The translations under genes were made by a program, and so were the position numbers. The notes below the pieces were generated by a model, which was not told where the DNA came from, made no database searches, and was given only the letters and a program-made list of their open reading frames with translations. This document shows positions 15,233 to 22,427 of a DNA stretch of 24,162 nucleotides, piece by piece (position 1 is the first letter of the stretch; the number at the start of each line of letters is the position of its first letter). Source of the DNA: JANMJD01 sp031371195 (GTDB lineage: Bacteria; Actinomycetota; Acidimicrobiia; Acidimicrobiales; Ilumatobacteraceae). The stretch is from assembly GCA_031371195.1 (NCBI GenBank), contig JANMJD010000369.1, positions 1 to 24,162 of the forward strand. Direction: 5' to 3'.

Positions 15233-16021
15233 TCAGCCCGGTCGGCGACCCCAGATCAGGATGCGCTTGAACGGATAGAAGTACGGCTTGCGATCACCGA
15301 TGGTGTCGAGCAGACGGCTGCGATAGTCGAACAGGAAGTCGTCGTACATCTCGGCCGACAGGAGCGACTTGAATCTGGTCAGCGTCGTTCCCTTGACCCA
15401 TTCGACGACGTCACGGCTCGACTCGAGCAGATGCCCGTACACCTGCAGTCGCACGTGCTGACGCTCGAAGCCCAGCTCATGCAGTAATTCGGAGTACTTC
15501 TCGGGACCCATGACGTTCGTGGCGACGGGGTCGTCGGGCGGCCAGCCGCCGAACGCGTCGATATACGGCTTGCGGGTGGCCACCGACATCGCCACCCGAT
15601 GCGAGGGTTGATCGGAGTTGGCCGGCACCTGGACGGCGAGTTGGCCGCCGGGGGCGAGCGCCGCCGTCCATTGCTTGAGGACTTCGACATGGTTGGCCAC
15701 CCACTGCAGCGAGGCATTGGCGATCACCAGGTCGTGATCCGCGGCGGATGTCCACTCGGCCATGTCGCCCCGCTCGAACCGAATTGATGGCGACGCGTGT
15801 GGCGCCGCCGACTTGAGCATCGCCGCCGAATTGTCGATTCCCGTCATCTCACCGATGGCCAACCGCCCGACGATGGCGGTGGTCAGTTCACCGGTTCCAC
15901 ACCCGAGGTCGACCGCCCGGCCGATCGGACCGGGCTCCAGCAACGTGACGAGGTCGAAGAACGGTTGCGATCGCTCATTGGCGAAGCGCTGGTATTGGGA
16001 AGGACTCCAGGCATCGGTCAC
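15233..16021 (-). CDS. tam: Trans-aconitate 2-methyltransferase
   Basis: A 262-residue SAM-dependent methyltransferase resembling Tam, which methyl-esterifies trans-aconitate, an inhibitor of aconitase. The start WSPSQYQRFANERSQPFFDL matches the Tam N-terminus. SAM motif I is DLGCGTGELT. FERGDMAEW and LVIANASLQWV follow, and the Tam-specific WVKGTTLTRF lies near the C-terminus. The frame continues 17 codons upstream to an ATG, but those residues are not typical of the family and would cover the operator-like repeats. The chosen GTG has TACCAT seven bases upstream and no Shine-Dalgarno. It is divergent from the APC permease gene. The substrate is inferred from the family. Confidence 0.85.
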   Translation of the reverse strand: MTDAWSPSQYQRFANERSQPFFDLVTLLEPGPIGRAVDLGCGTGELTTAIVGRLAIGEMTGIDNSAAMLKSAAPHASPSIRFERGDMAEWTSAADHDLVIANASLQWVANHVEVLKQWTAALAPGGQLAVQVPANSDQPSHRVAMSVATRKPYIDAFGGWPPDDPVATNVMGPEKYSELLHELGFERQHVRLQVYGHLLESSRDVVEWVKGTTLTRFKSLLSAEMYDDFLFDYRSRLLDTIGDRKPYFYPFKRILIWGRRPG

Positions 16022-16022
16022 G

Positions 16023-16064
16023 ACTTGTATGGTACTTGTATCGTTGCCCGATGCACAGTCGGGA
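16023..16064. promoter_or_regulatory. Three ACTTG(T/C)AT sites and the tam -10 element in a divergent gap
   Basis: ACTTGTAT occurs at 16023-16030 and 16034-16041, one helical turn apart. An inverted copy with one change (ATGCAAGT) is at 16057-16064. The minus-strand TACCAT (16034-16029), seven bases before the tam GTG, falls between the first two sites. A bound regulator could thus block tam and influence the divergent permease gene. Confidence 0.45.
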
Positions 16065-16112
16065 GTATGCAAGTCTGTCCCCCACTACACGCAGATCGGA
16101 CCCGGGGGAACG

Positions 16113-17690
16113 ATGACCGCAACGCAACAGAACTCGTCGGAGGCCGGCGAGAAGGGGCTCAAAGGCGGGACACTCGGCCTGGTGGCCGTCATCGTCATCG
16201 GCGTTGCCTCGACCGCCCCGGGCTACAGCCTGGCGGCCAGCATCGGCTTCGTCACCGGCGAGGTCGGGGCCAAGGCTCCGTTCGTGATGCTCGCCGCGTT
16301 CGTACCGATGGCTTGCATCGCTGCCGCGTTCTACTATCTCAACAAGGCCGACCCCGACTGCGGTACCAACTTCACCTGGGGTGTGCGGGCGTTCGGCCCC
16401 AAGGCCGGCTGGATCGCCGGCTGGGGCTGCATCGTCGCCGACCTGGTGATCATGCCCAACCTGGCCGGCGTCTCGGGTCAGTATCTGATGCTCCTGTTCA
16501 AGGAGGACTGGGCCAACAACATCTGGTTGACCACCTTCATCGGGATTCTGTTCATCATCGCCATGACATGGATCTGCTGGAAGGGCATCGAGCTGTCCGC
16601 CCGCAGCCAGGTGATCCTGCTCGGCACCGAGTTGGTCGTGCTGGCCCTGTTCGCCGTCATCGCTTTGGCCAAGGCCTTCGGCAACGGCGTCACCAAGATC
16701 GCCCCCAACGCAGAGGGCGTCGACACGACGTATCAGTCGGTGAAACCGAGCCTGTCATGGTTGACACCGGGCGGTCTGACGAGCTCGGGGATCATCGCCG
16801 GCCTGGTCGTCGCGGTTTTCATCTACTGGGGATGGGACACCTGCGTCTCGGTCAACGAGGAGGCCGAGGACTCCTCGCGCACGCCGGGCCGGGCGGCCGT
16901 GCTGTCCACCGTCATCCTGCTGGCGATCTATCTGATCGTCACCTACGGATGCGTCGCCCTGCTCGGCCCGAACTTCGTCAGCGACCATCCCGACGAGGCC
17001 ATCTACGACCTCGGCAAGGTGGCCCTGCCGACCATCATCCTCAAATTGCTGGTCATCGCCGTGCTCACGTCGGCCGCCGCCTCGTGTCAGACAACAATCC
17101 TGCCGGCGACGCGAACGATGCTGTCGATGGGCGCCCACCGCGCCGCACCGGCGAAACTTGCCCGCATCGACCCGGCCCGGTTGACACCCGACTTCTCCAC
17201 GTGGCTGTTCGGGGCGATCTCGATCGTCTGGTACCTCGTGCTGGTGATCATCAGCCACAACACGTCGACCGACGCATACTCGGCATCGATCGCCGCGGTG
17301 GGTATGGCGATCGCCGTGTACTACGGACTTTCGGGGGTCTCGTGCATCCTCTACTTCCGGCGCCACCTGTTCAAGTCGCTGAAGAACTTCGTGCTCATCG
17401 GTGTGCTGCCCGGATTCGGCGGCGTCGTGCTGCTCTACGTGTTCGGCAAGACCGTCTGGGACGCCCGCAATGCCGACTACGGCTACGGCACCCTGTTCGG
17501 TATCGGCACCGTGCTGCTCATCGGTACGCTCCTGCTCGTGTTGGGTATCCCGCTGATGCTGTGGTGTGCATCCAAGTTCCCGCGATTCTTCAGCTACGCC
17601 CCCGATCCGCCCGACCTGGTCAAGGACCCGAGCCGCGACGACACCCTTGCCGCTCCTCTGGGCACCTACACGAAGGCGGGGCGGCGATGA
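16113..17690 (+). CDS. APC superfamily amino acid permease
   Basis: A 525-residue polytopic transporter with about twelve membrane helices. After a short polar start, helix 1 contains the broken-helix motif VIVIGVASTAPGYSLAASIG, the substrate-binding unwound region of APC carriers. WAGWG-like GWIAGWGCIVAD, EEAEDSSRTPGRAAVLST (the loop after helix 6) and the paired helices near the end are typical. It probably imports amino acids or amines by proton coupling; the substrate is unknown. The frame is open far upstream, but that part is antisense to tam. The ATG at 16113 follows GGGGGAA closely. Its stop overlaps the start of the universal stress protein gene (ATGA), a pairing seen with some actinobacterial permeases. 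Confidence 0.9.
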   Translation: MTATQQNSSEAGEKGLKGGTLGLVAVIVIGVASTAPGYSLAASIGFVTGEVGAKAPFVMLAAFVPMACIAAAFYYLNKADPDCGTNFTWGVRAFGPKAGWIAGWGCIVADLVIMPNLAGVSGQYLMLLFKEDWANNIWLTTFIGILFIIAMTWICWKGIELSARSQVILLGTELVVLALFAVIALAKAFGNGVTKIAPNAEGVDTTYQSVKPSLSWLTPGGLTSSGIIAGLVVAVFIYWGWDTCVSVNEEAEDSSRTPGRAAVLSTVILLAIYLIVTYGCVALLGPNFVSDHPDEAIYDLGKVALPTIILKLLVIAVLTSAAASCQTTILPATRTMLSMGAHRAAPAKLARIDPARLTPDFSTWLFGAISIVWYLVLVIISHNTSTDAYSASIAAVGMAIAVYYGLSGVSCILYFRRHLFKSLKNFVLIGVLPGFGGVVLLYVFGKTVWDARNADYGYGTLFGIGTVLLIGTLLLVLGIPLMLWCASKFPRFFSYAPDPPDLVKDPSRDDTLAAPLGTYTKAGRR

Positions 17691-18112
17691 GCGGCATCGT
17701 GGTCGGCGTCGGTGGCGACGGCAGCGGATCGGCTGCGGCCCGCACCGCCGCCCGTGTGGCCGAGATGATGAACGTACCGCTGTACCTCGTCTTCGGCTAC
17801 GAGGCAGTGGCGATGGGTCCGCGCGGCGGCGCCCTCGAGGAGCAGATCGCCGCCGTTGGCGAGCAAGCACTGGGTGAGTTGCGCGACGAACTGGCGGCCG
17901 CCCGGCCCAACCTGACGATAGAGATCGAACTGGTGCGCAACCGCCCCGTCGACGCCCTGGTCCAGGCGGCCGAGGCTCGGGGGGCCGACGCCATCGCCGT
18001 CGGCCACGGGGGAAGCGGACCGCTGAAGGCCGCGCTGCTCGGGTCGATCACCTACGAGATGGTTCACCGCGCTCCGCTGCCCATCCTCGTCGTCCCCGAC
18101 GAAGACGAATAG
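17687..18112 (+). CDS. Universal stress protein (UspA family)
   Basis: 141 residues forming a single Usp domain. The start IVVGVGGDGSGSAAARTAARVAE and the C-terminal strand LPILVVPDE match the family. The ATP-binding loop G-2x-G-9x-GS is complete (GHGGSGPLKAALLGS), so this is likely a nucleotide-binding Usp. The ATG overlaps the permease stop, which implies coupled translation and suggests that it modulates the permease or senses energy state for it. The link is inference from gene order. The gene ends 43 bases before the convergent DinB-like gene; a CCGCGGCCGCGG palindrome lies in that gap but is not a convincing terminator. Confidence 0.9.
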   Translation: MSGIVVGVGGDGSGSAAARTAARVAEMMNVPLYLVFGYEAVAMGPRGGALEEQIAAVGEQALGELRDELAAARPNLTIEIELVRNRPVDALVQAAEARGADAIAVGHGGSGPLKAALLGSITYEMVHRAPLPILVVPDEDE

Positions 18113-18155
18113 CTTCACCGCCCCCACGGCGCTGGGCCGCGGCCGCGGGACGTCG

Positions 18156-18671
18156 TCAGCCGTCGCCGTCCCCGTGGTTTTGGAGGGGGTATTGTATTAC
18201 GTATGGGGAAAACGACTCGACGGTGAAGGCCACACCGTCGCTGCGGCGACCGACCCGCAGCCACTGCTCACCCGAGACTCCGTCGAAGGCATCGCCAAGG
18301 TCGTCGGCCGCCTCGATGAGTTCGGTAGCGACGATCGCGGGGTCCTGCTCGCCGTAGCGATCGGCGATCGCCGTTGCGTCCTGATCCCAATTGGGAAACA
18401 GGGGATCGTCCTGGTCGAGCATCAGACCGAGGCGATACCGGTAGAGCCGCACCACGTCGCGAACATGGCAGGCGTACTCCAGAGTCGACCATCGGTCGTC
18501 ATTGGGCCGTTCGGCCACGCCGGCGGCGGCCAGATGCTGCGCCCATGCCGGCCCCTGGGCCCGGGTCATCCCTCCCACCTGCTCCCGCGGCCATGACTGG
18601 CTCCGGAAGCCGCACTCGGGGCAATCACGCTCCAGCACCCACGTCCAGTTCTTGTCGTCAGGAATGATCAT
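18156..18671 (-). CDS. DinB-like four-helix protein with altered C-terminal motif
   Basis: A 171-residue protein of the DinB/YfiT-like superfamily; related proteins are metal-dependent thiol transferases or of unknown role. The N-terminus has CPEC (C17, C20). LEYACHVRDVVRLYRYRL carries the first metal-type histidine H69, followed by FPNWDQDATA. RRSDGVAFTVESF leads to the last helix, where relatives have Y..HD..HH..D, but this one reads YVIQYPLQNHGD. Most of the expected His/Asp residues are thus replaced in frame, in a locally A+T-rich stretch, and the metal site is probably lost. The frame opens at a GTG three codons earlier, but TACGGT lies seven bases before the chosen ATG. It follows the diiron gene on the same strand. 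Confidence 0.8.
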   Translation of the reverse strand: MIIPDDKNWTWVLERDCPECGFRSQSWPREQVGGMTRAQGPAWAQHLAAAGVAERPNDDRWSTLEYACHVRDVVRLYRYRLGLMLDQDDPLFPNWDQDATAIADRYGEQDPAIVATELIEAADDLGDAFDGVSGEQWLRVGRRSDGVAFTVESFSPYVIQYPLQNHGDGDG

Positions 18672-18678
18672 TGGGCCC

Positions 18679-18684
18679 ACCGTA
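18679..18684 (-). promoter_or_regulatory. Leaderless -10 element of the DinB-like gene
   Basis: TACGGT is seven bases before the ATG at 18671 and overlaps the alternative GTG at 18680, which argues against that GTG as start. No Shine-Dalgarno sequence is present. No clear -35 box is seen. Confidence 0.45.
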
Positions 18685-18721
18685 GAACGGCGGACCCCAT
18701 GTCAGCGGCTGATTTCAGATG

Positions 18722-19858
18722 TCAGCCCGGGATCGGCGCCGGGGCGTCGGCACCCAGTTCGAACACCAGGTACTCCTCGCCGGTGTCGGCCCAGTCCTCG
18801 AACTGGATCACGTTCATCTCCTCGAAGCGGCGGCGCAGCCACTTGTCGTTGCGGTCGAGGATGCCCAGCTTCTTGCAGTTGGGCACGATCTTGGAGAACA
18901 GCATCTGCTGGAACATCGCCCGCGTCGGGTCGGCGAGCACCAGCGGCAGCACGTCACGCGGGTTGATCCCCATGCGGTCCCACACTTCCTGAGACAGGAA
19001 GCGGTCGCGCATCCGGATGGCGGCCTCGAAGGCGAACTCCTGGCGCTCCATCATCTCGCGGTCGGTCATCTGGTCGTAGACCTCCTTCAACGACAGGACC
19101 CCGAAGGCCACATGACGGGCCTCGTCGCTCATCACGTAACGCAGGAGCTGCTTGAGCAGCGGCTCGGTGGTCAGCTGATGCTGGAATCCGAACGCGGCCA
19201 GCGCCAGGCCTTCGACCATGATCTGCATGCCGAGGTAGGTCATGTCCCAACGGGAATCGGCGACGATGTCGTCGAGCAGCGTCTTCAAGTGGGCGTTGAT
19301 CGGGTAATGACCCGAAAGCTTCTCGTCGAGATAGCGGGCGAACACCTCGACATGGCGGGCCTCATCGACGACCTGGGTCGAGGCGTACAGCTTGGCGTCG
19401 TACCACGGCACGGTCTCGACGATCTTGGCGGTGCACAGCAGTGCCCCCTGCTCACCGTGCATGAACTGCGACAGCGTCCAGTTGAGCTGCTCCACGCCGA
19501 ATTCGAGCCATTCCTTGTCGGCCCATTTCTCGACCGGCGTGCCGATGTACAGGGTCGGGTCGATGCCTGTGCCGATCAGCGCCTGGGTCTCGGCGACGTT
19601 CTTCTCCTGGTCGACCTCGGTCTCCCATGGCAGGTCGGTGGTGGCATTCCACTGACCGGTCTTGGCCTTTTCGTAGAGCTTGCGCAGCGCCGGGCGGGCG
19701 AGCGTGTAGTCCCAGGTGAACAACGTGTCGGCGTTGTCCTTGACGGCGTGGGTGATCTCGTCGACGTCGTGGTTGACGACGCTCAGGATGGCGTCGATGT
19801 CGTTGATCTCGTCGCGGCCGATGATGTCGGTGTTGGCCGAGAACTCGGTAGTGGTCAT
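18722..19858 (-). CDS. Ferritin-like diiron protein, probable oxygenase
   Basis: A 378-residue helical protein of the ferritin-like/R2-like superfamily. The likely diiron ligands are E136 (MHGEQGALL), E166 and H169 (VDEARHVEVFARY), E216 (IMVEGLALAAF) and E246 and H249 (SDEARHVAFGVL), giving two E...DEARH sets spaced as in diiron oxygenases. It lacks a signal peptide and membrane helices, so it is cytosolic. It is much longer than ferritins or rubrerythrins and probably oxidises or desaturates an organic substrate, not yet identifiable. The start has a GAGGAG ribosome site. It begins ten bases after the tetR stop, so the two form an operon controlled by the tetR operator. The DinB-like gene follows after 50 bases. 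Confidence 0.85.
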   Translation of the reverse strand: MTTTEFSANTDIIGRDEINDIDAILSVVNHDVDEITHAVKDNADTLFTWDYTLARPALRKLYEKAKTGQWNATTDLPWETEVDQEKNVAETQALIGTGIDPTLYIGTPVEKWADKEWLEFGVEQLNWTLSQFMHGEQGALLCTAKIVETVPWYDAKLYASTQVVDEARHVEVFARYLDEKLSGHYPINAHLKTLLDDIVADSRWDMTYLGMQIMVEGLALAAFGFQHQLTTEPLLKQLLRYVMSDEARHVAFGVLSLKEVYDQMTDREMMERQEFAFEAAIRMRDRFLSQEVWDRMGINPRDVLPLVLADPTRAMFQQMLFSKIVPNCKKLGILDRNDKWLRRRFEEMNVIQFEDWADTGEEYLVFELGADAPAPIPG

Positions 19859-19868
19859 GGCTGACTCC

Positions 19869-20465
19869 TCAGGAGGATGGGAGAAGGGGTTGATGGAGAA
19901 CGGGGGCGAGGGAGAAGGTGGGGAGCACGAAAGCGTCGATGAACTCGGCGGCCTGATCGGGATCGCCGAGATCGACCAATTCGGATGGGGCGAGGAAGTA
20001 CGAGATCACCAGGCGGGCGAGCACGTCGACGAGCCGCAACGACTCGCTGCGGGCGATGTAGGGATCGAGCAGCGGGCTGATGAACAGCGTGGCCACGCGC
20101 ACGATGCGCGGCAGGCCTTCGACGGTGAGTTGCCCGATGATCTCGCCCGGGGCGGAGGCCATCATCACGGCGAGATGATTGTCGGTACGCAGTTCGCGCG
20201 TGGCGTGCACCACGGTGCGCACGAGCAGATCACGCAGGTCGTCGGCTCCGTCGATACGGACCCGCAACCGGGTGAAGAAATCCTCGAGCTCCATCCCCCG
20301 CAGCGCCTCGAACAGCACGTCGCGGCCACCGGGGAAGATGCGGTACAGCGTCGCCCGGGACACGCCGGCCTCCGCGGCAACATCATCGACCGAAACCTTG
20401 GCGATCCCCCATCGCTCGCAGCATCGCTGCGTCGCCTCGAGAATCGAACGTTCGGTCAAGTTCAC
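19869..20465 (-). CDS. TetR family transcriptional regulator
   Basis: A 198-residue repressor with an N-terminal TetR helix-turn-helix: ILEATQRCCERWGIAKVSVD followed by DVAAEAGVSRATLYRIFPGG, the recognition helix region, at about residues 8-48. The C-terminal helical half (about 60-198) should bind a ligand that I cannot name. The frame extends 44 codons upstream, but only the GTG before NLTERSILEAT fits the family. That GTG lies six bases after a TATCGT -10, so translation is probably leaderless. A palindrome between its -35 and -10 predicts autorepression. The diiron gene begins ten bases downstream and should be under the same control. The amino acid importer is divergent. Confidence 0.92.
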   Translation of the reverse strand: MNLTERSILEATQRCCERWGIAKVSVDDVAAEAGVSRATLYRIFPGGRDVLFEALRGMELEDFFTRLRVRIDGADDLRDLLVRTVVHATRELRTDNHLAVMMASAPGEIIGQLTVEGLPRIVRVATLFISPLLDPYIARSESLRLVDVLARLVISYFLAPSELVDLGDPDQAAEFIDAFVLPTFSLAPVLHQPLLPSS

Positions 20466-20467
20466 AG

Positions 20468-20500
20468 TGAGACGATAAGACGAATTCGTCTCATTGTCAA
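20468..20500 (-). promoter_or_regulatory. tetR promoter with overlapping operator palindromes
   Basis: On the minus strand a perfect TTGACA (20500-20495) and TATCGT (20477-20472) are separated by exactly 17 bases. The spacer contains the perfect 14-bp palindrome AGACGAATTCGTCT (20478-20491). A second, overlapping inverted repeat pairs TGAGACG (20468-20474) with CGTCTCA (20487-20493) and shares one half-site with the first. The GTG follows the -10 by six bases. Repressor bound here would block RNA polymerase directly. Confidence 0.82.
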
Positions 20501-20552
20501 TGGCTGATTCGCCAAAGGACGGCGAGTAGCGTGAAGCGACTGCGTGAACACC

Positions 20553-20558
20553 AGGAGG
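20553..20558 (+). promoter_or_regulatory. Strong ribosome binding site of the amino acid binding protein gene
   Basis: AGGAGG lies eight bases before the ATG at 20567 and decides that start over the in-frame GTG at 20531. A TAGCGT at 20527-20532 is a possible -10 for the importer operon, giving a leader of roughly 28 bases. Confidence 0.75.
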
Positions 20559-20566
20559 AAATCCCC

Positions 20567-21499
20567 ATGCGACGTGCAACCCCGACGCGACGAGCAACAG
20601 TGGCCGCCCTTGGCGGCCTGCTCGCGATCGCCGCCACGGCCTGCGGCTCGAGTTCGACCGACAACGGCGCCGCGGCGTCGAAGACCACCGATGCAGCTGC
20701 TACGACCGCAGCTGCGTCCGTGGCGACCGAGGCGCCCACCGTCGACGCCAAGACCTGCGCGGCAGACAAGACGCTGACGAAGGGCACGCTGACGGTCGCC
20801 ACCGGTGATCCGGCCTTCCCGCCATACGTGATCGACGACAAGCCCGAGTCGGGTCAGGGCTTCGAGGCTGCTGTGGCCTTGGCCGTCGCCAAGCAGATGG
20901 GCTTCGAGGGCACCGCCGTCAAGTGGGTCCGCACCTCGTTCGACACGGCAGTGGCCGGCAGCGACAAGACATTCGACTTCAACCTGCAGCAGATCTCGAT
21001 CACCGACGAGCGCAAGCAGGCGGTGTCGTTCAGCCAGCCGTACTACACCTCGAACCAGGCGATCCTCGGCTACACCGACGGCCCGGCAAAGGACGCCAAG
21101 TCGATCGCCGATCTCTCCAAGCTGAAGCTCGGCGCCGCAGCAAGTACGACCAGCGTGAGCTTCATCACCGACGTGATCAAGCCGACCGCCGAACCATTCG
21201 TTTTCAACAGCAACGCCGATGCCAAGACCGCGCTCGACAACAAGCAGATCGATGCGATCATCGCCGATCTGCCCACCGCGCTGTTCATCTCGGCCGTCGA
21301 GATCGAGGGCACCACCGTATTCGGCCAGTTCCCGGTCGATGCCGGTGGCCAGGGCGATTCGTGGGGCCTGCTCTTCACCAAGGACAACCCCCTGGTCGCC
21401 TGCGCCGACACCGCGCTGACCACGCTGACGTCGTCGGGCGAACTGGCCACGATCACCTCGACATGGATGGGCGACTCCCAGGCGCCGACGCTCAAGTAA
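20567..21499 (+). CDS. Polar amino acid ABC transporter substrate-binding lipoprotein
   Basis: A 310-residue binding protein (SBP_bac_3 fold). A basic N-terminus, hydrophobic core and lipobox-like ATAC place the lipid cysteine at residue 26. A Ala/Thr/Ser linker of about 45 residues leads to the domain start LTVATGDPAFPPYVID. The motif GQGFEAAVALAVAKQMG, FDFNLQQISITDERKQAVSF and the hinge strand IDAIIADLPTALF are typical of the family. It captures an amino acid outside the membrane and passes it to the permease encoded next. The domain lacks the most specific ligand cues, so the substrate stays open. It heads a three-gene operon, with the permease 22 bases downstream. Confidence 0.92.
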   Translation: MRRATPTRRATVAALGGLLAIAATACGSSSTDNGAAASKTTDAAATTAAASVATEAPTVDAKTCAADKTLTKGTLTVATGDPAFPPYVIDDKPESGQGFEAAVALAVAKQMGFEGTAVKWVRTSFDTAVAGSDKTFDFNLQQISITDERKQAVSFSQPYYTSNQAILGYTDGPAKDAKSIADLSKLKLGAAASTTSVSFITDVIKPTAEPFVFNSNADAKTALDNKQIDAIIADLPTALFISAVEIEGTTVFGQFPVDAGGQGDSWGLLFTKDNPLVACADTALTTLTSSGELATITSTWMGDSQAPTLK

Positions 21500-21521
21500 C
21501 CCGAACTGTTCGGCGGGCTTT

Positions 21522-22427
21522 GTGACCAGCAGCGCAGGTGGTGTCGACCATCGATCGGCACCACTATCGCACCCTCCTACTCGGCGTCAGACCTATCTGA
21601 GACGGCAGCGACGGCGGGCCTCCGTCGTCGCTGCCGTCAGCACTCTCGTCGTGCTCGCAGGAGCCGGCACATTGGTGACCAGCACCAGTGGATGGCCCAA
21701 GGTCCGCCGGCTGTTCTTCGACGGCGCCCGTTTCCGCGCCGACTTTCCGGCACTGCTCGGGTACCTGGCGACCGACGTCAAGCTGTTCCTCCAGTGCGCC
21801 CCGTTCATCATCGTCTGGGGGCTGATACTCGCCCTGAGCCGTAACACCCGCAACTCGGTGTTGTTCCCGGTTCGGGCATTCGCCGCCGCCTACACCGACG
21901 TGTTCCGGGGCATCCCGGTCATCCTGACGATCTACCTCGTCGGCTTCGGCATCCCCAAGCTCGGCATCAGCGGCGAGTTCCGGGTGCTCGGACTGGGCGG
22001 GGCGTGGAACTCCCCGTACCTCTGGGGTCCGGTGGCCCTGGTGCTCACCTACTCGGCATACGTCTGCGAGGTGTTCCGTGCCGGGATCGAGAGCATCCAC
22101 GAGAGTCAGCGGGCCGGGGCCAGGTCGCTCGGGCTGTCGCAGGGCCAGACGATGCGCTACGTCGTGATTCCCCAGGCGGCCCGGCGAGTGATCCCGCCGC
22201 TTATGAACGACCTGCTCTCGCTGCAGAAGGACGTTGCCCTGATCAGCCTGCTCGGGCCGATCGAGGTGTTCCGCCGGGCGAACTCGATCAAGGACCGCAC
22301 CGCCAACTTCACGTCTTTGGTCGCTGCCGCGCTGATCTTCCTGCTGCTGACGATTCCCGAGACCCGACTGGTCGACTGGTACACCGCCCGGCAACGGCGG
22401 CGCATCGGCGGCACGGCGATCGCATGA
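21522..22427 (+). CDS. Amino acid ABC transporter permease (HisM/GlnP type)
   Basis: A 301-residue inner-membrane permease. The polar, Arg-rich N-terminus precedes a first helix at about 34-55. The transport domain covers about 85-290, with VFRGIPVILTIYLVGFGIP and the coupling EAA loop EVFRAGIESIHESQRAGARSLG followed by LSQGQTMRYVVIPQAARRVIPP. QKDVALISLLGPIEV is the usual sequence after it. The start is GTG with a weak ribosome site (GGCGGG). The TGA overlaps the ATPase start as ATGA, so the two products are coupled. Only one permease gene is present, so the channel is probably a homodimer. The N-terminal helix and long following loop are larger than in minimal GlnP proteins. Confidence 0.92.
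   Translation: MTSSAGGVDHRSAPLSHPPTRRQTYLRRQRRRASVVAAVSTLVVLAGAGTLVTSTSGWPKVRRLFFDGARFRADFPALLGYLATDVKLFLQCAPFIIVWGLILALSRNTRNSVLFPVRAFAAAYTDVFRGIPVILTIYLVGFGIPKLGISGEFRVLGLGGAWNSPYLWGPVALVLTYSAYVCEVFRAGIESIHESQRAGARSLGLSQGQTMRYVVIPQAARRVIPPLMNDLLSLQKDVALISLLGPIEVFRRANSIKDRTANFTSLVAAALIFLLLTIPETRLVDWYTARQRRRIGGTAIA

Noticed and set aside
16022..16072. Upstream ATG of the tam frame
   Set aside because: The extra 17 residues are not found in Tam proteins and would cover the operator-like repeats; the GTG at 16021 has a well-placed -10.
15797..17686. Upstream extension of the universal stress protein frame to 771 codons
   Set aside because: Only the part from the ATG at 17687 matches the family. 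The earlier part is an Arg-rich shadow of tam and the permease.
18137..18148. CCGCGGCCGCGG palindrome between the Usp and DinB-like genes as a terminator
   Set aside because: A perfect palindrome without a loop or T-run; in G+C-rich DNA it is likely by chance.
18156..18215. Frameshift at the end of the DinB-like gene
   Set aside because: The other two frames do not restore the family's C-terminal motif, and the observed residues align in frame with single substitutions, so substitution is the simpler reading.
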